5,183 nt of DNA from an uncultured Bacilli bacterium (GCA_934101235.1 CAKORH010000081.1:1-5183); one strand, 5' to 3'; shown: positions 1 through 5,006, counted from the stretch's first letter. Notes: a model not told the origin generated them from the sequence alone. A program made the numbers and translations.

Positions 1-18
1 TAAATAATATTAAAGAAC

Positions 19-60
19 TAAATGCAACTTTTAAAAAAATATTAAATAAAGTTGCATTTA
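19..60. repeat. 13-bp inverted repeat, possible weak terminator of an upstream gene or operator
   Basis: The arms TAAATGCAACTTT (19-31) and AAAGTTGCATTTA (48-60) are perfect reverse complements, separated by a 16-base AT-only spacer. A run of five T follows at 63-67, after two C. This could be a transcription terminator for a gene lying to the left of the window. The large loop and the gap before the T run make it a poor one. An operator for a dimeric regulator just upstream of the rimP promoter is the alternative. No upstream coding sequence is visible to decide. Confidence 0.5.
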
Positions 61-67
61 CCTTTTT

Positions 68-94
68 AAGTAATACATTTTTATTAAATTACTT
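68..94. repeat. 7-bp inverted repeat overlapping the rimP -35 region
   Basis: AAGTAAT (68-74) and ATTACTT (88-94) are complementary across a 13-base spacer. The right arm overlaps the first two bases of the -35 hexamer at 93-98. A protein bound to this dyad would compete with RNA polymerase. In DNA this AT-rich, a 7-bp match may be chance. Confidence 0.25.
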
Positions 95-122
95 TACAAA
101 AAAGAAAATATAGTGTTATAAT
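93..122 (+). promoter_or_regulatory. Sigma-A-type promoter of the rimP-nusA-infB operon
   Basis: A -35 TTTACA (93-98) and a consensus -10 TATAAT (117-122) are 18 bases apart. TG at 114-115 adds an extended -10 (TGnTATAAT). The expected start of transcription is near 129. It is the only strong promoter seen ahead of the operon, and the later genes are too tightly packed to leave room for obvious promoters of their own. The start point also rules out the TTG at 127 as the rimP start. Confidence 0.75.
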
Positions 123-137
123 ACATTTGACAGATTT

Positions 138-159
138 AAGTGGGCAGAATATCCCACTT
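138..159 (+). promoter_or_regulatory. rimP leader hairpin, candidate NusA-responsive attenuator
   Basis: AAGTGGG (138-144) and CCCACTT (153-159) form a 7-bp stem with an 8-base loop in the untranslated leader. It is followed at once by an interrupted U-rich stretch (T158-T161, then ATTAATGTTT). It lies about 10 bases after the predicted transcription start and before the rimP ribosome binding site. A short stem with a broken U tract is what a weak, factor-dependent terminator looks like. In Bacillus subtilis, NusA is reported to autoregulate by NusA-dependent termination in the leader of the same operon (from memory). Carrying that mechanism over to this organism is inference. Confidence 0.55.
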
Positions 160-180
160 TTATTAATGTTTGGAGGGACT

Positions 181-432
181 ATGGATAGTATTTTAGAAAA
201 AATTAAAGAAATTATAAAAGAACCTATTAGTAAATTAGATTTAACTGTTGATTCAATAGAATATGTTAAAGAAGGAAAGTATAATTTTTTAAATATAGTT
301 TTAGATAGAGTTAATGGTATAGATTTAGATACTATTGTAGAGGCTACTAATATTATTAATCCTATTTTGGATCAATATGATTTAATAAGTGATGAATATA
401 TTTTAGATATATCTAGTAAAGAAAGAGGGTAA
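181..432 (+). CDS. rimP: Short RimP-like ribosome maturation factor, N-terminal domain only
   Basis: RimP assists late assembly of the 30S ribosomal subunit in the cytoplasm. The 83-residue product matches the N-terminal RimP domain: an amphipathic helix at about 1-18, then SIEYVKEGKYNFLNIVLD (25-42), GIDLDTIVEAT (46-56), and a final strand YILDISS (73-79). In typical members (about 150 residues) this strand leads into SSPGLDRPL and an SH3-like C-terminal domain. Here the reading frame stops after SSKERG, so that whole domain is missing. nusA begins four bases later, so no remnant is hidden downstream. The ATG at 181 is chosen because GGAGGG lies at 172-177 and the predicted transcription start is near 129; the frame opens further upstream with TTG at 127. 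Identity rests on these motifs plus position before nusA. Whether it still binds the 30S subunit is unknown. Confidence 0.8.
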   Translation: MDSILEKIKEIIKEPISKLDLTVDSIEYVKEGKYNFLNIVLDRVNGIDLDTIVEATNIINPILDQYDLISDEYILDISSKERG

Positions 433-436
433 ATGT

Positions 437-1552
437 ATGAATGGTAAGGAATTTATAAAGGCTGTAAAAATGATTACAGAAGAAAAAGGTATAAGTGAAG
501 ATATTGTTTATGAAGGTATGGAACAAGCATTATTAACTGCTTATAAGAAAAATTTTAAAGGTAAAACTAATGTTAAAGTAGAAATTAATAGAGAAACTGG
601 AGATATTAAAGTTTTTACTTATTATGTAGTAGTAGATGAATATCATGATGGTGAAGAATATACTGATGAAGATGGTAATATTCAATTTACTGAACCAGAT
701 ATTAATGAGGATGCTCAAGTATTATTAGAAGATATTAAAGATAAGTATCCTGATTGTAAAGTTGGAGATGTTATTCAAGAAGAGGTTACTCCACATGATT
801 TTGGTAGAATCGCAACAAGTACTGCTAAACAAGTTTTAACTCAAAAAGTAAGAGAAGCAGAAAGAAATAGTATTATAGAGGAATTTAGTGATAAACAAGA
901 TGAAATAATGGTTGGTAATCTTGCAATGGAAGATGCTAGAAATTATTATGTTGATTTAGGTCGTGCTAGAGGTATTTTACCAAAAAATGAAATTATACCT
1001 GGAGAAGAATTAAAAATGGGAACTAGTGTAAGAGTTTATATTAGTAAGATTGAAGCAACTACAAAAGGACCTTTAATTTTATGTACTAGAAAACATTATG
1101 GATTTGTAAAAAGATTATTTGAAAGTTTAGTTCCTGAATTTAAAGATGGAGTTTTAGTATTACATGGTGTTGCTCGTGAAGCTGGTGTAAGAAGTAAGGT
1201 TGCTGTTTCTAGTTTAAATCCAAATATTGATCCTATTGGAGCATGTATTGGAGAAAAGGGAAGCAGAATAGCATCAATACTTGCAGAGTTAAATGGAGAA
1301 AAAGTTGATTTAGTTTTATATAGTGATGATGAAGCTGAATATATTAAGAATGCTTTAAGTCCTGCTAAAGATGTAATTGTTAGTATAATAGATAATACTA
1401 AGAATCGTGAGGCTTTAGCAATTGTAAATGATGAAAATCAAAGACTTGCTATTGGTAAAAATGGTATTAATATTAAACTTGCTAGTAAATTAACTAAGTT
1501 TAGAATAAATATTAAGACTATGGATCAAATTAATGAAGAGGCTAATCAATAA
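437..1552 (+). CDS. nusA: Transcription termination/antitermination factor NusA
   Basis: NusA binds RNA polymerase and nascent RNA, and modulates pausing, termination and antitermination. The 371 residues show the usual order. An N-terminal polymerase-binding domain covers about 1-150 and ends in VTPHDFGRIATSTAKQV and VREAERN. An S1 domain follows at about 155-220, then KH1 with GACIGEKGSRI (G272-x-x-G275) and KH2 with AIGKNGINIKLASKL (G340-x-x-G343). The segment KRLFESLVPEFKDG, then VAREAGVRSKVAV before KH1, is also typical. The protein ends about 15 residues after KH2 and has no acidic C-terminal tail. It carries an acidic insertion at about 68-95 in the N-terminal domain. The start has GAGGG at 425-429, inside the end of rimP, giving good spacing and probable translational coupling. 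It probably regulates its own operon through the rimP leader hairpin (inference). Confidence 0.97.
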   Translation: MNGKEFIKAVKMITEEKGISEDIVYEGMEQALLTAYKKNFKGKTNVKVEINRETGDIKVFTYYVVVDEYHDGEEYTDEDGNIQFTEPDINEDAQVLLEDIKDKYPDCKVGDVIQEEVTPHDFGRIATSTAKQVLTQKVREAERNSIIEEFSDKQDEIMVGNLAMEDARNYYVDLGRARGILPKNEIIPGEELKMGTSVRVYISKIEATTKGPLILCTRKHYGFVKRLFESLVPEFKDGVLVLHGVAREAGVRSKVAVSSLNPNIDPIGACIGEKGSRIASILAELNGEKVDLVLYSDDEAEYIKNALSPAKDVIVSIIDNTKNREALAIVNDENQRLAIGKNGINIKLASKLTKFRINIKTMDQINEEANQ

Positions 1553-1561
1553 AATAAATTT

Positions 1562-1575
1562 GGGGTGATATTATG
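1562..1575 (+). promoter_or_regulatory. Ribosome binding site of the fic gene
   Basis: GGGGTGATATTATG places a GGTGAT-type Shine-Dalgarno in front of the ATG at 1573. It matches the ylxR site at 2224-2237 (GGGGTGATATAATG) in 13 of 14 bases, so the fic coding region is bracketed by a near-perfect direct repeat. The sites of rimP (GGAGGG), nusA (GAGGG) and infB (AAGAAGGT) in the same operon differ. Confidence 0.7.
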
Positions 1576-2223
1576 AAAAATAAATATAATATGACTAAAG
1601 AAGATAATATATTTTTTGCAAAGAGAAAATTAGTTGATAGTATATATGAAAGTGCTAATTTGGAAGGCATAGCAGTAACATTTGCTGATACATATTCTTT
1701 TATGAATAATGTTAATACTGGTAATATAAGTGTTGATGATATGCTAAAATTAAAAGGATTAAAAGATGCGTGGGAATATATTTTAAATCATATTGATGAT
1801 AAAATTGATTTAGATTTCATAAAAAAAATACATTTTGAAATATGTAAAGGACAAAATGTAAATCCATTAGGTGAATTTAGAGAAAAAGGTGTTGGTATTA
1901 CTGGGACTAATTGGAGACCTAAATTACCAAGTGAATGTAATTATGAAAAAGAATTAAATGAAATTTTAGAAATAAAAAATGATTTAGAAAGATGTTTAAA
2001 TTTGTTTTGTTATATTCAAAGAAGTCAAATGTTTCAAGATGGAAATAAACGTGTTGCAAATTTAGTTAGTAATAAAGAAATGATTAAATGTGGACAAGGA
2101 ATTATTTCTATACCAGTTGATAAAATAGGTGATTACTTTACTAGATTAATAAAATATTATGAGACTAATGATAATAATGATTTAATAAAGTGGTTGTATG
2201 ATAATGCTATTGATGGTGTTTAA
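1573..2223 (+). CDS. Fic/DOC-family protein with N-terminal inhibitory motif and His-to-Gln in the Fic motif
   Basis: Fic proteins usually transfer AMP or another nucleotide-derived group to hydroxyl side chains of target proteins. The 216 residues contain an inhibitory-helix motif SANLEG (S27-x3-E31-G32) of the [ST]xxxE[GN] type, which marks class II Fic proteins. A flap region follows at about 100-121 (GEFREKGVGITG, then WRPKLPSE). The core is QMFQDGNKR (152-160), where Phe154, Asp156, Gly157, Asn158, Lys159 and Arg160 fit HxFx(D/E)GN(K/G)R but the catalytic His is Gln152 (codon CAA). In studied Fic enzymes losing this His abolishes AMPylation, so the protein is either inactive in that chemistry or does something else. 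I recall similar proteins in other Firmicutes with Gln at this site, which would argue for a subfamily and against decay, but cannot check. The frame is intact and composition matches the neighbours. The gene lies 20 bases after nusA and 11 before ylxR, so it is co-transcribed with both. No partner antitoxin is visible. Confidence 0.9.
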   Translation: MKNKYNMTKEDNIFFAKRKLVDSIYESANLEGIAVTFADTYSFMNNVNTGNISVDDMLKLKGLKDAWEYILNHIDDKIDLDFIKKIHFEICKGQNVNPLGEFREKGVGITGTNWRPKLPSECNYEKELNEILEIKNDLERCLNLFCYIQRSQMFQDGNKRVANLVSNKEMIKCGQGIISIPVDKIGDYFTRLIKYYETNDNNDLIKWLYDNAIDGV

Positions 2224-2237
2224 GGGGTGATATAATG
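2224..2237 (+). promoter_or_regulatory. Ribosome binding site of ylxR, direct repeat of the fic site
   Basis: GGGGTGATATAATG begins directly after the fic stop codon and ends with the ylxR ATG. Apart from one A/T difference it equals the fic site at 1562-1575. The next bases diverge (AAAAAT for fic, GTACAA for ylxR). The pair may be convergent ribosome binding sites or the scar of the event that brought fic in. Confidence 0.65.
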
Positions 2238-2492
2238 GTACAAAAGAAAATACCAATGCGTACTTGTGTAGTTAGTCATGAAAAACTACCAAAAAAAGAA
2301 CTTGTAAGAATAGTACGTAATAAAGATGGAGAAGTTTTTGTAGATGAAACAGGAAAACTTAATGGTAAAGGTGTATATTTAAAAAAAGATTTAGATATAA
2401 TTAATAAGGCAGAGAAAAGTAAAATATTAAATAAATATTTAGAGATTGATGTAAATGATGAGATATATGAAGAATTAAGAAAAATAATATAA
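2235..2492 (+). CDS. ylxR: YlxR/DUF448 family RNA-binding protein (RnpM-like)
   Basis: This small protein of the nusA-infB operon belongs to the YlxR (DUF448) family. The Bacillus homologue has been described as an RNA-binding modulator of RNase P, named RnpM (from memory), and other members as nucleoid-associated regulators. The 85 residues show the family marks: PMRTCVVSHEKLPKKELVRIVR (7-28), which includes the conserved R-x-C-V and K-x-E-L-x-R-x-V-R elements; a short hairpin ending in VDETGKLNGKGVYL (36-49), whose GKGVYL corresponds to the usual GRGAYL; and a C-terminal helical part. The start follows GGGGTGAT, and infB begins 18 bases after the stop. In many Firmicutes an L7Ae-like gene (ylxQ) separates ylxR from infB. 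It is absent here. Confidence 0.93.
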   Translation: MVQKKIPMRTCVVSHEKLPKKELVRIVRNKDGEVFVDETGKLNGKGVYLKKDLDIINKAEKSKILNKYLEIDVNDEIYEELRKII

Positions 2493-2510
2493 TAGAAAGA
2501 AGGTATTTTT

Positions 2511-4619
2511 ATGACAGTAAAAGATTATGCAAATGAATCAGGGTTTACAGTACAAGAAATATTAGAAAAGTGTAGAGAATTAGATATAAAAGTTAATAAT
2601 GCGGATGATTATTTAGATGATGATGGAATAATTATGTTAGATAACTGTATGTCTTTAATTAGTACTGATACTGAAATGGATTATAATGATTTAGATGAAT
2701 TAGATGAAGCAGTAGAAAATATAATGTTAGATTCTAAATTAAGTGCTAGTGATAATAATACTGTAAAAAAACAAAAATTAAAAAAGAAAAATGTTAATGA
2801 ACAAAGTAAAAATGATTATTTAAAGAATAAAAAAGCAATGTATAAAAATAAAGAAAAATTATCAACAAATGCTAAAGATGATAATGTAATTCTTTATAAA
2901 GAGGGAATGCCTTTAAGTGAATTGGCAAAAGAGTTAGATGTTAATCCAGCTTTATTAGTTAAGAAATTATTCGGTATGGGTATGATGATTACAGTTAATC
3001 AATCTATCGATTTTGAAAATGCTGAAATTATTGCTTTAGAGTATGGAAAGACTTTAAAAAGAGAAGAAACTCAAGATATTTCAAATTTTGAAGAATATGA
3101 AATAGTAGATAATGAGAGTGATTTAATAAGTCGTCCTCCAGTTATTACTATTATGGGTCATGTTGACCATGGAAAAACTAGTTTATTAGACTATATTCGT
3201 AAAAGTCATGTAGTTGATAAAGAATTTGGTGGTATTACTCAACATATTGGAGCATATCAAATAGATTATAATGGCAATAAAATAACATTTATTGATACTC
3301 CAGGACATGCTGCATTTACAGAAATGAGAGCAAGAGGGGCTAGTATTACTGATATAGTAATTATTATAGTTGCTGCAGATGATGGAGTTATGCCTCAAAC
3401 TAAAGAAGCAATAGATCATGCATTAGCAGCTGGTGTTCCTATTGTTGTTGCGGTTAATAAAATTGATAAACCTGAAGCTAATCCTGAAAGAATATTAACT
3501 GAAATGGCTGAAAATAATATTACTCCAGAAATTTGGGGTGGAAACGTTCCATTTGTTAATATTTCTTGTAAAACTGGTGAAGGTATAGATAAATTATTGG
3601 ATACATTATTAGCAATAAGTGAAATGGAAGAGTATAAAGCAAATCCTAATAGATATGCAGTTGGTACAGTTATAGAATCTCGTGTAGATAAGGCTATTGG
3701 TGGTGTAGCAACATTATTAATTCAAAATGGTACTTTGCGTTTAGGTGATCCGATTGTTGTTGGTACTACTCATGGTAGAGTTAGAACATTTAAAAATGAT
3801 TTAGGTGAGAATATTGTTGAGGCTGGTCCTAGTACTCCTGTTGAAATAACTGGATTATCAGATAATCCATCTGCTGGTGATAAGTTTATGGCATTTGAAT
3901 CTGAAAAGAAAGCTCGTGAAATAGCAGAAAAACGTTTAGTTCAATCTAAAGCAAATGTTAAAAAAGAAGTTGTTTCTTTTGAAAAATTATTTGAACAAAT
4001 GCAATCTGGAATTAAAGAAATTAATGTTGTATTGAAATGTGATGTTAGAGGTTCAGAAGAAGCTGTTAAAAATGCTTTAGAAAAAATTGATGTTGAAGGT
4101 GTTAGGGTAAAAGTAATTAGAAGTGGAATAGGAACTATAACTGAAAGTGATATCGTTTTAGCAAATGCTAGTAATGCGGTAGTTATAGGATTTAATGTAG
4201 TTCCTAGTGCTATAACAAAAGAAGTTGCTAAAGAATATAGTGTAGAGTTGAGATTATATACTATTATTTATAAGTTAGTTGAAGAAATGGAATTAGCAAT
4301 GAAAGGTATGTTAGATCCTGAATTTGAAGAAAAAATAATTGGAACTGCTGAAGTAAGAAAAATATTTACATTCTCTAAAGTTGGAAAAATTGCTGGAGTA
4401 ATAGTAAGAGATGGAATTATAAAGAGTAATGCTAAAGTACGTGTTGTTAGAGATGGCGTTATTATTTATGATGGAGAAGTAGGTAGTTTACAAAGAGAAA
4501 AAGATTCTGTAAAAGAGGTAAAATCTGGATTTGAATGTGGTGTAACTATTAATGGTTATAACGACATTAAAGAAGGAGATACTTTAGAAGTATACGAAAT
4601 GGTAGAAATAAAAAGATAG
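2511..4619 (+). CDS. infB: Translation initiation factor IF-2
   Basis: IF-2 is the GTPase that places initiator fMet-tRNA on the 30S subunit and promotes 50S joining. The 702 residues are of normal length. An IF2_N-type helical domain lies at about 1-45. A charged linker (acidic at 53-74, Lys-rich at 86-116) follows, then a second IF2_N domain at about 131-180 (GMPLSELAKELDVNPALLVK). The G domain holds G1 GHVDHGKT (216-223), G2 GGIT with T243, G3 DTPGH (262-266), G4 NKID (316-319) and G5 SCKTG (352-356). After domain II (about 385-470) and domain III (about 495-590) comes the fMet-tRNA-binding C2 domain at about 605-700, with GTAEVRKIF, FECGVTINGYNDIKEGD and the segment SLQREKDSVKEV. The start has AAGAAGGT at 2497-2504. 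It is the last operon gene: rbfA, which often follows, is replaced by a terminator. Confidence 0.98.
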   Translation: MTVKDYANESGFTVQEILEKCRELDIKVNNADDYLDDDGIIMLDNCMSLISTDTEMDYNDLDELDEAVENIMLDSKLSASDNNTVKKQKLKKKNVNEQSKNDYLKNKKAMYKNKEKLSTNAKDDNVILYKEGMPLSELAKELDVNPALLVKKLFGMGMMITVNQSIDFENAEIIALEYGKTLKREETQDISNFEEYEIVDNESDLISRPPVITIMGHVDHGKTSLLDYIRKSHVVDKEFGGITQHIGAYQIDYNGNKITFIDTPGHAAFTEMRARGASITDIVIIIVAADDGVMPQTKEAIDHALAAGVPIVVAVNKIDKPEANPERILTEMAENNITPEIWGGNVPFVNISCKTGEGIDKLLDTLLAISEMEEYKANPNRYAVGTVIESRVDKAIGGVATLLIQNGTLRLGDPIVVGTTHGRVRTFKNDLGENIVEAGPSTPVEITGLSDNPSAGDKFMAFESEKKAREIAEKRLVQSKANVKKEVVSFEKLFEQMQSGIKEINVVLKCDVRGSEEAVKNALEKIDVEGVRVKVIRSGIGTITESDIVLANASNAVVIGFNVVPSAITKEVAKEYSVELRLYTIIYKLVEEMELAMKGMLDPEFEEKIIGTAEVRKIFTFSKVGKIAGVIVRDGIIKSNAKVRVVRDGVIIYDGEVGSLQREKDSVKEVKSGFECGVTINGYNDIKEGDTLEVYEMVEIKR

Positions 4620-4638
4620 ATTTTTAATAAAAAGCAAT

Positions 4639-4677
4639 AAAAAAACTTAGAATTTAATGATTTTTCTAAGTTTTTTT
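4639..4677. terminator. Rho-independent terminator after infB, probably bidirectional
   Basis: The arms at 4639-4652 and 4664-4677 (AAAAAAACTTAGAA and its exact complement) pair over 14 bp around an 11-base loop. The T run at 4671-4677 ends the + strand transcript 20 bases after the infB stop. On the minus strand the A run at 4639-4645 becomes the U tract, so the same hairpin can end transcripts coming from 4875. The stem is mostly A-T with a CTTAG core, as expected in such an AT-rich genome. Confidence 0.85.
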
Positions 4678-4875
4678 ATGTTTTTAAATAGTTAGGAGGT
4701 ACTTAGTTTGAAAGTAAAATTTTCATTATAAGTTTTTTAGACCGTTTGATTATCATAATGTTAATCATCTTTCTATACATTCTTCTACATAAATAATAGG
4801 TAGTTTTGGTCAAAAATTATGCTAATTATTAATTAGCACTTACCCAAAACGGTAGCCATCAATAGATGTTCTACT
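4639..4875 (-). ncRNA. Predicted minus-strand small RNA of unrecognised family
   Basis: A minus-strand promoter (4910-4882) predicts a start near 4875, and the bidirectional hairpin at 4677-4639 supplies an end, giving about 240 bases. In minus-strand order the RNA can form three local stems. The first is GUAG/CUAC (4874-4871 with 4855-4852) capped by CAUC/GAUG (4868-4865 with 4860-4857). The second is GUUUUGG/CCAAAAC (4850-4844 with 4809-4803) enclosing UGCUAAUU/AAUUAGCA (4838-4831 with 4827-4820). The third is UGAUUA/UAAUCA (4767-4762 with 4752-4747). ACCGUUU (4853-4847) can instead pair with distal AAACGGU (4747-4741). An ACCUCCU segment (4700-4694) precedes the terminator and could pair with Shine-Dalgarno sequences. 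I see no tmRNA, RNase P, SRP or 6S landmark. A structured RNA on the + strand cannot be excluded, but I see no convincing promoter for one. Confidence 0.42.
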
Positions 4876-4885
4876 AAACTAAGTA
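4700..4885. repeat. 10-bp inverted repeat framing a 186-bp intergenic block
   Basis: TACTTAGTTT (4700-4709) and AAACTAAGTA (4876-4885) are perfect complements. A possible G-U pair extends the match on each side. On the + strand this could be the closing stem of a structured RNA. As DNA it could be the terminal repeats of a small non-autonomous element, with the outermost TA on each side as a two-base target duplication (IS630/mariner type). The right arm overlaps the -10 of the minus-strand promoter (4882-4887), so a minus-strand RNA starting near 4875 would not contain that arm. Only one copy is in the window, so mobility cannot be tested here. Confidence 0.5.
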
Positions 4886-4910
4886 TAAAACAAAATTTTA
4901 ATATTGTAAA
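4882..4910 (-). promoter_or_regulatory. Minus-strand sigma-A-type promoter
   Basis: Read on the minus strand, a -35 TTTACA (4910-4905) and a -10 TATACT (4887-4882) are 17 bases apart, the optimal spacing. The predicted start is A at 4875. It faces away from the promoter at 4957-4985, and the foldable region and bidirectional terminator lie downstream. It uses the same -35 hexamer as the two + strand promoters in this window. Confidence 0.55.
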
Positions 4911-4916
4911 TAATAA

Positions 4917-4932
4917 ATTTTTTTAAAAAAAT
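4917..4932. repeat. T7A7 palindrome between the divergent promoters
   Basis: A perfect 16-base palindrome is formed by A, seven T, seven A and T. It lies between the minus-strand promoter and the inverted repeat around the next + strand promoter. It could be a bent or stiff A-tract affecting either promoter, or a weak end signal. In a genome this AT-rich it may have no function. Confidence 0.4.
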
Positions 4933-4934
4933 AT

Positions 4935-5006
4935 ACCTTCTATTTATAATTATTAGTTTACATAAAACTCATTAAATGTTAAAATAATATATGTAAAATA
5001 GAAGGT
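4935..5006. repeat. 11-bp inverted repeat flanking a promoter and containing the RBS of the next gene
   Basis: ACCTTCTATTT (4935-4945) and AAATAGAAGGT (4996-5006) are perfect complements separated by 50 bases. The spacer holds the whole promoter at 4957-4985, and the right arm contains the GAAGGT of the ribosome binding site. An mRNA started at the enclosed promoter lacks the left arm. A transcript entering from upstream would contain both arms and could hide the site. Other readings are an operator pair flanking the promoter, or the borders of an invertible promoter segment. Confidence 0.6.
4957..4985 (+). promoter_or_regulatory. Extended -10 promoter of the TasA-like surface protein gene
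   Basis: TTTACA (4957-4962) and TAAAAT (4980-4985) are 17 bases apart, with TG at 4977-4978 forming an extended -10 (TGnTAAAAT). Transcription should begin near 4992, leaving a leader of roughly 22 bases that contains the Shine-Dalgarno GAAGGTGAT (5001-5009). The design closely copies the rimP promoter (TTTACA with TGnTATAAT). Confidence 0.65.

Noticed and set aside
127..180. Upstream TTG start extending RimP by 18 residues
   Set aside because: The TTG at 127 lies at or before the predicted transcription start (about 129), has no ribosome binding site, and its codons overlap the leader hairpin. The ATG at 181 has GGAGGG just upstream.
533..718. 61-codon minus-strand frame inside nusA
   Set aside because: It is a shadow of the nusA coding sequence. 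It has no family resemblance, only Ile/Phe/Tyr-rich antisense of Asp/Glu/Lys codons.
2901..2909. Internal start at IF-2 Met133 (GAGGG then ATG) giving a shorter IF-2 isoform
   Set aside because: Shorter IF-2 forms exist in other bacteria, but here only one base separates GAGGG from the ATG, too close for efficient initiation.
3186..3419. 77-codon minus-strand frame inside infB
   Set aside because: It is antisense to the conserved GTPase domain of IF-2 and shows no recognisable protein features.
4694..4731. AGGAGGT followed by TTG and a 7-codon frame after the infB terminator
   Set aside because: The Shine-Dalgarno is excellent and the spacing good, but the frame stops after seven codons and no clear promoter lies between it and the terminator. 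The motif is better explained as the complement of the ACCUCCU segment of the minus-strand RNA, or as remnant sequence.
4703..4780. 25-codon minus-strand frame from ATG at 4780, basic and Ile/Met-rich
   Set aside because: It has no ribosome binding site at a workable distance and its composition is what AT-rich non-coding DNA gives. It lies within the predicted RNA.
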